This document shows, piece by piece, positions 1 through 9,478 of a stretch of 64,000 bases of DNA. The stretch spans positions 7,379,501-7,443,500 of the forward strand of contig NZ_JACCFE010000002.1 of the NCBI RefSeq assembly GCF_014256275.1, read 5' to 3'. Every line of letters starts with the position of its first letter. Position 1 is the stretch's first letter. Made by a program: the position numbers and the translations under genes. The notes below the pieces were generated by a model. It ran no database searches and had not been told where the DNA came from. It saw only the letters and a list, made by a program, of their open reading frames with translations. The DNA comes from Rhodococcus sp. 4CII. GTDB lineage: Bacteria; Actinomycetota; Actinomycetes; Mycobacteriales; Mycobacteriaceae.

Positions 1-1031
1 GATCCGGTCAGCATCATCACCCGCGACCCGGTCGGAAGGTCATAGCCACCGAGCCGGACCGGCCGCGTCGTGATCCGTCGCCACGTCGGCACGGAGGACT
101 GGTAGCGCAGGATCTCGTGGACCGCGCCGGGGATCAGCGTCGGATCTTCGCAGATCGCTTCCCACTGAGACCGGTTCTCTAGCAGCGACTTGAATCCGCT
201 CGCCGCGGCGTTGGTCGTCGTCTCGTGCGAGGCATAGAGGTGGCTCTGCATGATCGAGGCGAGGTAGGTCTTGTCCCACACCTCGTCGTTGCCGTCCTTC
301 TGCCAAGCCTTGATGACATTGGACATGTAGTCCTCACCCGGATTCTCGGCCAGCTTGTCGACGTGTTCACGCGCGTACTGAAGGTAGGCGGCATAGTCGC
401 CGGCAAGAGCAACCTGCTGCTCATCGGTGGGCCGTCCCCACAGCCAGAGCGCGAACCGGGCCGCGTATCCGCGGACGCGCTCGACCTCGGCCTCCGGCAC
501 ACCCATCAGGATGAATGCCGTCAGCGCCGGCACCGAGAACGTCATGTCGCCGACTATGTCGGCGCGGCCGTTCTTGACGATCGCGTCCAAGCAATGGGAG
601 ACGAACCGGCGGGTGTAGGGCTCGAGTTCGGCTACCTTGTTGTCATTGAGGCCCTTGCGGAAAACCCTGCGCCGCTTCGGGTGCAGTGGTGCGTCCTCGT
701 CGACGAGCATCGTCGACGGGACGAAGTTGGCCTCGGCCAGCACATCCATCGCCGCGGGGCACGGCGGGGTGATCATGACACCCGCCTCGCTCGCGCTGTA
801 GGACTCGGTGTCCTTGAAGATCTCGATGATGTCCTCGTAGCGGCTGACGATCCAGTAGTCGATCTCGGGGCTGTAGAAGACCGGTTCCTGTTCCCGGACG
901 GCCTTGAAGACGGGGTACGGGTCCTGCTGGTAGTCCTCGTCGAACGGGTTGAACTCGGCGGCGAAGTGGCTGACCGGGCACTTGCCGGAGACGATGTCTT
1001 CGGCAATCGGTGCCGGAGTGGTTTCGGTCAT
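1..1031 (-). CDS. Cytochrome P450, CYP116-like heme domain (3' end outside window)
   Basis: Heme monooxygenase, 343 residues visible; the gene runs off the left edge, so the heme-cysteine loop is not seen. The reading frame is open from ATG 1031 to base 1. Visible P450 marks are the I-helix motif ASHETT at about residues 267-272 and the K-helix ExxR motif EILR at about 306-309. The N-terminal part (NPFDEDYQQDPYP, then EPVFYSPEIDYWIVSRYED at about 49-67) closely follows the heme domain of P450RhF (CYP116B) as I remember it. That enzyme carries its reductase on the same chain; here the reductase is a separate gene 73 bp upstream, so the two are probably co-transcribed and work together. Substrate unknown. 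Family call firm; CYP116 placement is from memory of the sequence. Confidence 0.9.
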   Translation of the reverse strand, partial: MTETTPAPIAEDIVSGKCPVSHFAAEFNPFDEDYQQDPYPVFKAVREQEPVFYSPEIDYWIVSRYEDIIEIFKDTESYSASEAGVMITPPCPAAMDVLAEANFVPSTMLVDEDAPLHPKRRRVFRKGLNDNKVAELEPYTRRFVSHCLDAIVKNGRADIVGDMTFSVPALTAFILMGVPEAEVERVRGYAARFALWLWGRPTDEQQVALAGDYAAYLQYAREHVDKLAENPGEDYMSNVIKAWQKDGNDEVWDKTYLASIMQSHLYASHETTTNAAASGFKSLLENRSQWEAICEDPTLIPGAVHEILRYQSSVPTWRRITTRPVRLGGYDLPTGSRVMMLTG

Positions 1032-1104
1032 GTCGATCCTCCTGGACGTTGGGTAGCGGCAGATCGGGCTGAGCGCCGCATGATGTCGGTAATGGTCGGG
1101 ATGG

Positions 1105-2076
1105 CTACATGTCGAGGACGATTCGCGGTGAGCGGGCCCGCGAGCAGCAGATCATCATCACCTCGTTCTCCGCCTTCTCGTCGTCGTCGAGCACCGCGTC
1201 GCGGTGGTCGACCTCGCCCTCGAGCACGGTTGTCTCGCAGGAGCCGCACACTCCCTCGCCGCAACTGTTCGCAGCCTTGATTCCGCACTCGAGCAGGGCG
1301 TCCAGAATTGTCTGGTCGGGCCCGACGGTGAGGGTTTTCCCGGTCCGGGACAGCTCCACCTCGAAAACGGTCTCCACGCTCGGATCGAGCTCGACGGCGG
1401 TGCCGGAGAAGTGCTCGACGTGCAGCTGTGCGGACACCCCCAGATCGGCGCACCGCGCGGTGAGCGCGTCCAGAAGCCGTTCGGGGCCGCAGCTGTAGAT
1501 GTGCACGTTCGGATCGAGGTCGTCGCCGATCAGGGCGTCGAGGTTCAAGCGAGTGCCCTCGTCCGAGACACACATCTGCACGTTGTCGTCGTCGGAGAGT
1601 TGCTCGAAGAACGCCATCTTCGGCCGTGAACGTCCGGCGTACACCAAGCGGTAGGCGATGCCCTTCTCCGCAGCGGCCGCCATCATCGGTAGCAGAGGCG
1701 TGATGCCGATCCCGGCGGCAACGAATAGATATTCCTGCGCCGGTTTCAGTGGGAAGTTATTGCGCGGCAGGGACGCAGTGAGCGTGGCCCCCTTCGTCAC
1801 CTCGTCGTGGATGTGTTGTGACCCTCCGCGGCTGTTCGGATCGCGAAGGACGGCGACCTCGTAGCGGGAACTGTCGCCGGGCGCGTTGTGCAGCGAGTAC
1901 TGCCGCACCATGCCGTTCGCCAAGTGCAGATCGATGTGGGCGCCGGCTTCCCAGGTGGGGAGGGTACTTCCGGTGCCGTCGATCAAGCTCAGCGTGAGCA
2001 CGCCGTCGCACTCCTTGCGGACTTCGTCCACCACCAGTTTGAGCGCGGTGGACGGATCAGTGTGGTCGGGGGACAT
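1105..2076 (-). CDS. Phthalate dioxygenase reductase-type FMN/[2Fe-2S] reductase
   Basis: Electron-transfer partner of the P450 just downstream; expected to pass electrons from NAD(P)H through a flavin and a [2Fe-2S] centre. About 323 residues from ATG 2076, chosen because GGAGG lies 5 bp upstream; an in-frame ATG at 2112 would add 12 residues. Domain order is flavin-binding (RQYSLHNAP), nicotinamide-binding (AAGIGITPLLPM, then YSCGPERLL), and a C-terminal plant-type ferredoxin with cysteines in SCGEGVCGSC and a final CC near the end. This is the order of the P450RhF reductase tail and of VanB/PDR reductases. The gene precedes the P450 on the same strand and is divergent from an AraC gene. 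Confidence 0.92.
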   Translation of the reverse strand: MSPDHTDPSTALKLVVDEVRKECDGVLTLSLIDGTGSTLPTWEAGAHIDLHLANGMVRQYSLHNAPGDSSRYEVAVLRDPNSRGGSQHIHDEVTKGATLTASLPRNNFPLKPAQEYLFVAAGIGITPLLPMMAAAAEKGIAYRLVYAGRSRPKMAFFEQLSDDDNVQMCVSDEGTRLNLDALIGDDLDPNVHIYSCGPERLLDALTARCADLGVSAQLHVEHFSGTAVELDPSVETVFEVELSRTGKTLTVGPDQTILDALLECGIKAANSCGEGVCGSCETTVLEGEVDHRDAVLDDDEKAENEVMMICCSRARSPRIVLDM

Positions 2077-2412
2077 AACAGCCTCCATGGGGCGGGGAAG
2101 CGGGGCGATCATCGGGCGATGAGGACACGGTGGTCGGTCGGATCGCGAGACCGCGTGCCGAAGGCATGCGGACCGAGTGCGATCTCACAAACAAAACTAT
2201 GGTGTGGCCGAGCTCATAGCTATCCGGGACGCGTCGCACGCTATCCACTTCTCGACACGTCGTGCCGGCGGTGAATTTCGGGTGCGGTATGTTGCGAAAT
2301 GCTCTGCGGGGCAAATGGGTTCGCTGGATATTCGTGAAACGGTGATTGCGTGAACCCCTGAAGGGCCGTTCCGCGCGGCACGCCGGCGGGACGATTTCTT
2401 GACAAATGTTTA
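2077..2412. promoter_or_regulatory. Divergent intergenic region between reductase and AraC gene
   Basis: About 330 bp separating the leftward reductase/P450 pair from the rightward AraC gene, so it should hold both promoters and the regulator's binding sites. A TTGACA lies at 2399-2404 with a poor -10 candidate around 2424-2429 (CACAAT, 19 bp spacer). If this promoter is real, the AraC start must lie downstream of 2430. No clear operator repeat was found by eye. Confidence 0.35.
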
Positions 2413-3438
2413 GTGATTGGGCTCACAATGGCGTCTACGATCGTGCGTCCACCGTGGAGGTTGCCCAGGGAAGGGCGCAAGACAGTGAGAGGTTTGAACA
2501 CCCCGATGGGCACACACAGCACTACCCGATTCGCCGACTGGCACGAAGTCCAGGATGCGGTTGCTGCAGCGTACTTTCCGCACGAGATGAGGCCGCTGAC
2601 GACCGGAGCCGCGTGCCGATCGGCCGTGCAGGCAGCGACGATCGGGTCATGCCGGATCACCAGCATGAGGCTCGGCGCCGCGGTCTCCGTCGCGACCGAG
2701 CACCCGGGCGCCTACGGTGTCAACATTCCGGTGTCGGGACGGCTCGACTCGGTCATCGGGAGAGCCGAGATCGCGTCGCTGCCCGGCCAGGCGACCATCT
2801 GCCCGCCGGACACCCGGACTGTCATTCCGCGCTGGAGTCCGTCGTGTCGCCTCATCGGGTTCAAGGTCGACACGGACTACCTGCAGCGCGAAATGGATCG
2901 AGTGCTGGGGCGCCCGGGGAAGCTGCCGATGCAGATCGATCTGCGGACCGACCGGGGGGCGAGCTGGTTCAAGTTCGTCCAAACCGTCTTCCATCAGGTC
3001 ACTGACGACGCCGGTGTGTGGAGTAACAGCGTCGTGCTGACTCAACTCGCGGGTACGCTCACCGCCGCGTTCGTCCTCGCGGCCATACCGGACGACGAGG
3101 ACGGTCACCGCGGCGTTCGTCCCCGCATCGTCAAAAGGGTCGTCGACGCAATTCATGCCGATTCGGCCCACACGTGGACACCGGGTGAGATGGCCGAGGT
3201 GGCGGGAGTCAGTGTCCGCCGACTGCAACAAGGGTTCCGGGCGTGCATGAACCAGACGCCATTCGAATATTTGTTCGAAGTTCGTCTGGAGCGGGCGCAC
3301 GCGGAGCTCATGGCGGCCGGCCCCCCGGCCACGGTCGCTGATATCGCGTTTCGGTGTGGAATCACCCACACCAGCAGATTCGCCGCGGCCTATCGCGACC
3401 GGTTCGGCAGCACCCCTTCGGAGACCTTGAGGCGCTGA
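2413..3438 (+). CDS. AraC-family regulator (ThcR-like), divergent from the P450 operon
   Basis: Transcription factor with an N-terminal AraC-binding-like sensor region (about residues 60-190) and a C-terminal double helix-turn-helix (MAEVAGVSVRRLQQGFR, then VADIAFRCGITHTSRFAAAY). Up to 341 residues; the start is uncertain. ATG 2413 gives the longest form. GTG 2485, with a GGGAAGGG purine run upstream, or ATG 2506 are better supported if the TTGACA at 2399 is the promoter. The position opposite the reductase/P450 pair matches the ThcR-ThcB arrangement of Rhodococcus, so it probably activates that pair. A paralogue follows on the same strand. Confidence 0.88.
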   Translation: MIGLTMASTIVRPPWRLPREGRKTVRGLNTPMGTHSTTRFADWHEVQDAVAAAYFPHEMRPLTTGAACRSAVQAATIGSCRITSMRLGAAVSVATEHPGAYGVNIPVSGRLDSVIGRAEIASLPGQATICPPDTRTVIPRWSPSCRLIGFKVDTDYLQREMDRVLGRPGKLPMQIDLRTDRGASWFKFVQTVFHQVTDDAGVWSNSVVLTQLAGTLTAAFVLAAIPDDEDGHRGVRPRIVKRVVDAIHADSAHTWTPGEMAEVAGVSVRRLQQGFRACMNQTPFEYLFEVRLERAHAELMAAGPPATVADIAFRCGITHTSRFAAAYRDRFGSTPSETLRR

Positions 3439-3594
3439 GGGCGGCTGCAGTCGCGCCCCGGGTTCGTCCGCGTGTGAGAGCCGCCGAGGCCCAATGTCCG
3501 GTGCGATGCTTTTGTTGGCATAAAATGTGATGTGAGTCATACTCTGCGCACTTGATGGAAGCGCGCCGCAATGCCGGAAAGGTGAACAAACTCC

Positions 3595-4617
3595 GTGCCT
3601 GACCACTGGAGGGGGCCCGAGCAAACCGTGCCGGCCGCGACGCGACACGGCGCCCCGCCGTGCACCTCGATCAATCTGCACAGCGAAGACGTCGAAGAAG
3701 CAGTTGCAGGCGTCGGCGAGGTCTTCCATCCGCACGAACTCACGCGGGTCGGCGCAGCCGGCGGGTTTCACGCCGACCTGAAGGCGGTGGTCGCGGGATC
3801 CATGGTCACGGGGCAGTTGCGCTACAACAACAACACCGACCTCTACTGTCCGTCCATCGACGGCTATCACGTGAACATACCGATGTCCGGCCGACTGCTC
3901 TCGGAATCGGTGGGCGAGCAGACCACGGTCGAGCAGGGCAACGCCGTCGTCTATTCCACGGGCGCCGATGCCCGGATCCTCACCCCGCGAACCAGCCAGC
4001 TGCACGTCTTCGCGATGAAACTCGATCGCTCGACAATGCAAATCGCGATTCAGGACCTGCTCGACCGACCTGTCTCGCAGCCGGTGCAACTCCACGGCGG
4101 CGTGGACCTCACGACCGTCAATGGGCACGCGTGGCGCCGGCTCGTACTCGATACCTACCGCAGTCAGATCGAAGGGACGTTCATGGCAAACCCCCTTCTC
4201 GCGGCGCCGTTGACCTATTCGATCGCGGTGGGTTTGCTCAATCTCACCGGACACCAGTACGCCGACGAACTGTCGAGGCCGGCATTGCGTTCCGCCCCCG
4301 CTCCGATCAACGAGGCCGTCGAGTTCATCAACGCTCACACAGCCATGCCGTTGTCTCCTGAACTGGTTGCCCGAAAAGTAGGTTTGGGCGTCCGCGCGCT
4401 GCAGCGGGGGTTTCGCGACCACCTGGACACCACGCCGATCGAGTTCATTCGTAACGCCAGGATGAAGAGAGCGCACGAAGACCTGATGCACGCCGATGCG
4501 GAGGTCGACACCGTGTCCGGTATTGCAAGTCGCTGGGGCTTCTACCATTACGGCCGATTTTCACACGAGTATCGACGCATCTACGGTGTGAGCCCGTCCC
4601 AGACCCTGCGCTCCTGA
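3595..4617 (+). CDS. AraC-family regulator, second paralogue
   Basis: 340 residues from GTG 3595, preceded by GGAAAGG about 11 bp upstream. Same plan as its neighbour: sensor-type N-terminal half with the matching stretch YHVNIPMSGRLLSESVGEQT (the upstream gene has YGVNIPVSGRLDSVIGRAE), then an AraC helix-turn-helix region ending in RRIYGVSPSQTL. The gap of 156 bp suggests its own promoter. It may answer a different effector or act on the same P450 operon; nothing in the sequence decides this. The similarity points to an old duplication. Confidence 0.88.
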   Translation: MPDHWRGPEQTVPAATRHGAPPCTSINLHSEDVEEAVAGVGEVFHPHELTRVGAAGGFHADLKAVVAGSMVTGQLRYNNNTDLYCPSIDGYHVNIPMSGRLLSESVGEQTTVEQGNAVVYSTGADARILTPRTSQLHVFAMKLDRSTMQIAIQDLLDRPVSQPVQLHGGVDLTTVNGHAWRRLVLDTYRSQIEGTFMANPLLAAPLTYSIAVGLLNLTGHQYADELSRPALRSAPAPINEAVEFINAHTAMPLSPELVARKVGLGVRALQRGFRDHLDTTPIEFIRNARMKRAHEDLMHADAEVDTVSGIASRWGFYHYGRFSHEYRRIYGVSPSQTLRS

Positions 4618-4941
4618 CATCCACCAAGGCCGTTCGGAAAAGCGAGTACGCCCGAAAGGGCCGAACTTCCAGATCACGTCGATGTTGGCCGCCGACGGCA
4701 TTTACAGCGACAGTCCCATCATGCTCTCACGCCGAAAGTCTTGTGTCGCAATACGTACAGCGTGTGTCGCGCCGTGGATAGTGATGCAGATCCGCTGCGC
4801 GTAGATTTGCAGACAACTCGCAGGATCTCGCTCCCCGAGCGCTAGCCGACGCGGTGCGGGATCCGATCCTTCCTCCGAGTCAGCCGACCCGGTACCAGTC
4901 GCAGCACACACTATTCGACCGAGTAGCAAGCAGGTCATCCG
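4618..4941. other. Intergenic stretch without a recognisable gene
   Basis: 324 bp after the second AraC gene. Short open frames here have no recognisable protein features or ribosome binding sites. No clear hairpin terminator or operator was seen. Confidence 0.5.
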
Positions 4942-5361
4942 ATGAATCCACCCTTGGCGCCCAGCCCATCGTTGGTCCCGGCAGATCACGGCACCCCACC
5001 TCACGGTACCCAACCGAACTGGATGCAACAGTGCCGCAATGACTGCGAACAACTCGAGCGGCTCAAAGTCCTGACCTCAGACGAGTGCTGGGTGATCGAC
5101 TTCGCGATACGGTGGGCCCCTTTCGGCGGATCCGGGCCGGGCGAATTGATGGTCAACCACGGCGTCACCCGGGATCGATTCATCGACCTGCTGCAAACAG
5201 CACTGGCACCGAAGCCGTCGGACGTGTCCCGGATCAGGGCACAAAAGCGCAGGCTGAGTACCGCACTCGTTGACGCGTGGAGACCAGGGCGGCGCGAGGG
5301 TGGACTCGGCCCGCCTGGCCGTCAGCCCGCCGCAACAGGGCGGACGCGCTCAGTCCGGTAA
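4942..5361 (+). CDS. Small W/GG-motif protein, DUF3263-like
   Basis: Up to 139 residues, function unknown. The core VIDFAIRWAPFGGSGPGELM followed by VTRDRFIDLLQTAL resembles the DUF3263 pattern (ILDFxxxWxxxxGxKExxIRxxFxxSxxRYYQxLN), a short helical module found in many actinobacteria and likely nucleic-acid binding. Two relatives lie near the far end of this window (62425-62820 and 62868-63185). The basic, proline-rich tail after about residue 112 may be fortuitous read-through. Start uncertain; no strong ribosome binding site precedes 4942. Confidence 0.6.
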   Translation: MNPPLAPSPSLVPADHGTPPHGTQPNWMQQCRNDCEQLERLKVLTSDECWVIDFAIRWAPFGGSGPGELMVNHGVTRDRFIDLLQTALAPKPSDVSRIRAQKRRLSTALVDAWRPGRREGGLGPPGRQPAATGRTRSVR

Positions 5362-5412
5362 CAGTCCGGGACTACCGACGTCCGGCCCCACAGAGGCGCT
5401 GGGTGCGGTGCG

Positions 5413-6918
5413 GTGAGCTCGCACCGCGAACACATGAAGAGCAGGCTATGCACCGGCACCCTTTCGCTGCCCGAGGGCGTACGACCCGAGAGGCACGCGA
5501 TGAGTCGCGCACCCGCTCTGGTTGTCGGCCGTCCACCCCACGGGCAGCGCCGGGCATTGGGGCTTGCAGGCTGGCCGCTGCGCTGGAAGATGACGGTCGT
5601 GCTGACCGTGCCGCTCCTGGTCGCGGCCGGACTCGGTTTCCTGCGCGTACAAGCGAGTCTCGCCGCGGCGGCGGACTTCACCGCGGTCGCCGAACGGGCG
5701 CAGATCCTTCCCCTGTTCGTCGAGTTGGACGGGGACGCGGCCGTGGTGATGGGAACGTAGGCGCTCCGGACCATCACTGATCCGATGATCGCCAACCTCG
5801 ACGCATCGATAGCGGACCTCGAATATGCCAATCCCGCTGCCATACTCGACGACGACACGGCCTCCCACGTTGCGACCGCCCTCTCCGGTGCCCGTGCCTT
5901 GAGCGCACAAGCCAAGCAGGGCCCAGCATCGACCGCGGCACTCACCGCGCAGCTCGCGTCCATCAGATCCGCCTTGTCGAGCGCGGTGACCGCGATCACC
6001 GCTCCGATCGCCGACCCCGACGTGGTCCTCGAGACCGTGCGCCTCGAGGATTTGTGGGCGGCCCAGAAGCTGATCTCGGCGGAGGGCCTGTCCGTGGTCG
6101 CATCGTCGGCCATTCTCACCGGCGAATCCGATGCGCCCCTCGACGCCGAGAGCGTCAATCTTCTGGCCCACCTGCGCACCGAATCTGCGCTGCTCGACCT
6201 GGTCGAACAACGATCTCCGCCCGGTGACTCCACCATGGCGACGCTCCGCCAAGGCGTGATCGACCGCACCGCATTGGTGCCGGATATCACGCGCCGCGAG
6301 AACGCCGACCAAGCGCTGACCGATCTCAAGAACTCCTTGATCGCGAGTGTTGGAGAGTGCTCCGACGCCATTGCTTCGGCGTCCGCCGATTTGACGGACG
6401 CGGTGGCGGCCAAGTCGGCCGAACTGCGGGCGCACGCGTGGCGTGACACGGCGGTCGTCACGACGCTGCTGCTTGCCGCGATCATGCTCGCCGTGGTGGT
6501 GGCACGGTCGCTGCTGAAACCGCTGCGACGACTCCGCCGCGGCGTTCTCCGAGTGGCCCACGCAGACCTGCCGGACGCGGTCGGACGCCTCGAGTCCGGT
6601 GCGGACGCCTCCACCCTCGAGTTCGGCCCGATCGACGTGCACACCCATGAAGAGATCGGGCAACTCGCGCGCCATAGATGACATTCACAGCCAGGCCCTG
6701 CTGCTCGCCGGCGAACAGGCGCAGCTTCGGCCGCAGATGAACAATGTTTTCGAAACCCTCGCCCGGCGCAGCAGGTCGCTCATCGATCTGCAACTGGAGA
6801 TGATCGAACAACTCGAGTTCGAAGAGCGTGACCCCGAGCGCCTCGACAACCTCTTCCGACTCGACCACCTCGCCACACGGATGCGCAGAAACGGCGACAA
6901 CCTGCTGATCCTGGCGCC
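5413..6918 (+). pseudogene. cvnA-like sensor kinase of a conservon, disrupted
   Basis: Remnant of the large sensor protein that heads actinobacterial conservons (cvnABCD). Visible: a first membrane segment (MTVVLTVPLLVAAGLGFL), a long extracytoplasmic nitrate-sensor-like helical region, a second membrane segment (VVTTLLLAAIMLAVVVA), a HAMP-like linker, and the start of the kinase dimerisation region (NNVFETLARRSRSLIDLQ...LDHLATRMRRNGDNLL). Damage: an in-frame TAG at 5758-5760, a frameshift around 6665-6675 (loss of a CG pair in a CGCGCG run would explain it), and loss of the whole ATPase domain at about 6918, where the sequence jumps directly into a cvnD-like GTPase. Not functional as a kinase. 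Confidence 0.8.
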
Positions 6919-7484
6919 CGTCCGGATCACCTCCGCGAAAATCGTCATCGCTGGCGGATTCGGTGTCGGGAAAACGACCCTGGTGGGAGCGGTGTCCGAG
7001 ATCGTTCCATTGCGGACTGAAACGATGATCACCTAGGCCAGCACCGGAGTCGACAGCGTCTTGGCGACTCCAGGGAAGACGACCACCACCGTCGCTATGG
7101 ACTTCGGGCGCCTCACGCTGGCCGATGATTTGATCCTCTATCTGTTCGGAACGCCCCGGCCAGAACCGGTTCTGGTTCATGTGGGATGACCTCGTACGCG
7201 GTGCGATCGGTGCGATAGTGCTGATCGACACTCGTCGTCTCGACGACAGTTTCGCCGCTGTCGATTACTTCGAATCCCGCGGGCTTCCTTTTGTGGTGGC
7301 CGTCAACGAGTTCGACGATGCACCGCGATACCCTCTCGACGATATACGGGCGGCGCTCGCGATTGCCGTCGGAGTGCCGATTGTCGGTGTCGACGCACGG
7401 AGCCGTGCGTCGGTCCGGAACACTCTTCTCGAGATCGCGGCATGTGCCCTCGAGGCATTGAACGCCGCGACGGCGCCCCATTGA
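6919..7484 (+). pseudogene. cvnD-like GTPase of a conservon, disrupted
   Basis: Small Ras/MglA-like GTPase that normally closes the conservon operon. The P-loop is intact (IAGGFGVGKTT), followed by VAMDFGRLTLADDLILYLFGTP and, in another frame, FMWDDLVRGAIGAIVLIDTRRL and FVVAVNEFDDA. Damage: TAG at 7034-7036 and a one-base frameshift near 7150, so the 3' part (open frame 7179-7484) is out of frame with the P-loop. The 5' end is joined directly to the cvnA remnant; cvnB (roadblock) and cvnC (DUF742) are absent. A single deletion seems to have removed about the middle of the operon. Confidence 0.8.
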
Positions 7485-7696
7485 CAACAGGCGCGTAGGT
7501 GCACGAACTCCGAAGCTCTTCGGTATCCGGCACGGTGGTGGGCGCAAAGGAAGCGAAACAGTGGGGATAGAGACTCAGGAGATCCCCGACGCCGAATTAT
7601 GGGGTCTGCCGGGCGCTGCCGGCACGTCATGAAAGGTCGACAGCGCTCCCAAGGCGGTTGCGCCGCGACCGCGGATACGTGGGCGGACCCTACACA

Positions 7697-7720
7697 TGTC
7701 AGCGGTCATGTAATTCCCCA
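7697..7720 (+). repeat. IS21 left terminal inverted repeat
   Basis: 24-bp terminal repeat starting TGTCAGCGGTCATG and ending AATTCCCCA. It pairs with 10318-10341 with 4 mismatches. Confidence 0.8.
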
Positions 7721-7865
7721 GGTTGAGGGGTTCGGCCGTCACGTAATTCCCCACCCTGCCGTCACGTAATTCCCCACCCTGGGGCGTGTCGGCCGGGGTT
7801 CGGGTGCTGCTGCAGGTTCGCTCCTGACTGGGCCATCGACAACGGGCCCGGGAAGGGGCCTGACG

Positions 7866-9425
7866 GTGGCAAGGAGAACGTGGACGATGACCGATCTGAT
7901 GGAGTTGTTCCGGCACTGGCATGCCGGCCGGTCCCAGGTGCAGATCTCGACGGCCCTGGGGATCGACCGCAAGACGATCCGGAAATACCTGGCACCCGCG
8001 TTGGCGGCGGGGCTGGCGCACGGCGAGGGCGGGAAGTTCGACGAGGCCCTCTGGCGGGAGCTGATCTCGGGGTGGTTTCCGGAGGTCGGCGACCCGTCGG
8101 CGAGGGCGGTGACGTGGCCGGCGATCGCCGCGCACCACGACTGGATCAACGGGCAGCTGACCGCGTCGGTGACGGTCGCGACGATTGCGCAACGCCTACG
8201 TGACGACCACGGCGTCGCGGTGTCCGAGTCGACGGTACGTCGTTATGTGGCAGCGCGATTCGCCGATCAGGTGGCGGAGACGAAGGTGACGGTGCCCCGT
8301 GGCCCGGTCCCGCCCGGCGACGAGGCCCAGGTCGACTACGGCAAGCTCGGCATGTGGCGGGATCCGGCCACCGACCGTCGGGTGGCGGTATGGGCGTTCG
8401 CGATGATCCTGACCTGCTCGCGGATGCTGTTCGTCCAGCCGGTGCTGCGGATGGACCAGACCTCGTGGTGCGCCTCGCACGTCGCGGCGTTCGAGCTCTT
8501 CGGCGGCGTCCCGGCCCGGATGGTGTGCGACAACCTCAAAACCGGGGTCGACCGGCCGGACCTGTACGACCCGAAGATCAACCGCGCCTATGCCGAGCTC
8601 GCCCGGTTCTACGGGCTGTTGATCGACCCGGCTCGCGCCGGCAAGCCGAAGGACAAACCGCGGATCGAGCGTCCGATGCCCTATATCCGCGACTCGTTCT
8701 TCAAGGGCCGGGAGTTCACCTCACTGGCGCAGATGCAGGACGCCGCCCTGGCCTGGTGCACCGATGTCTACGGCCGGCACCAGCACCGCGGTCTCGACGG
8801 AGCGCAGCCGACAGCGGTGTTCGAGGCCATCGAAAAGCACCGTCTCACACAGCTTCCACCGCGACCATTCGAACCGGTCCTCTATCAGGCCGGGAAGGTT
8901 GCCCCGGACTGTCATGTCAAGGCCGGCAAGGCCCTGTATTCGGTGCCCTGGCGGCTGATCGGCCAGCAGGTGCTGATTCGCACCAGCGGCGACGTGGTGC
9001 AGATCTTCCATACCGAGCAGGTGGTCGCCACCCACGTGCTGCACCTGTCGGGGCGGTCGACGAACCCCGAGCACTACCCGCCGCACAAGATCGCCTACAC
9101 ACTGCAGACCGTGTCCTGGTGCAGGGCGCAGGCCGAGCAGATCGGTCCCGGCGCGGTCGCCGTGGTCGCCGAGTTGTCGCAGGTAAACGCGTTGCATCGG
9201 CTGCGGGCGATCCAGGGCATCGTCCGGCTGCGGGACCGCTACGAGGATCGGCGCCTGAATGCGGCGTGCGCCCGTGCCCTCGAGGTCGGGGACCCCAGCT
9301 ACCGCACCGTCAAGGGCATCCTCGCCGCCGGCACCGAACACGACGGACAGCCCGCCCCGGCCGCCGCGCCGGCGCCGGCGTTCCTGCGCGGACCCGACGC
9401 CTTCGACGCCGAACGCACCGCCTGA
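7866..9425 (+). CDS. istA: IS21 transposase IstA
   Basis: DDE transposase of the IS21 element, 519 residues from GTG 7866 (ATG 7887 is an alternative). Order: N-terminal helix-turn-helix (SQVQISTALGIDRKTIRKYL), integrase-core catalytic region with DYGKLG around residue 157 and VCDNLKT around residue 220, and a C-terminal DNA-binding region. Length and layout are normal for the family. It is followed after 53 bp by istB, as usual, and both genes look intact, so the element may be active. Confidence 0.93.
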   Translation: MARRTWTMTDLMELFRHWHAGRSQVQISTALGIDRKTIRKYLAPALAAGLAHGEGGKFDEALWRELISGWFPEVGDPSARAVTWPAIAAHHDWINGQLTASVTVATIAQRLRDDHGVAVSESTVRRYVAARFADQVAETKVTVPRGPVPPGDEAQVDYGKLGMWRDPATDRRVAVWAFAMILTCSRMLFVQPVLRMDQTSWCASHVAAFELFGGVPARMVCDNLKTGVDRPDLYDPKINRAYAELARFYGLLIDPARAGKPKDKPRIERPMPYIRDSFFKGREFTSLAQMQDAALAWCTDVYGRHQHRGLDGAQPTAVFEAIEKHRLTQLPPRPFEPVLYQAGKVAPDCHVKAGKALYSVPWRLIGQQVLIRTSGDVVQIFHTEQVVATHVLHLSGRSTNPEHYPPHKIAYTLQTVSWCRAQAEQIGPGAVAVVAELSQVNALHRLRAIQGIVRLRDRYEDRRLNAACARALEVGDPSYRTVKGILAAGTEHDGQPAPAAAPAPAFLRGPDAFDAERTA

Positions 9426-9478
9426 TCTCGACTCCACCCAACTGTCCTGCAATCACGTTGAACCAGGAGGTTTCTGTG

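Noticed and set aside
2647..4548. 633-codon minus-strand open frame
   Set aside because: It lies opposite two clear AraC genes, has no family resemblance, and is explained by high-GC antisense reading.
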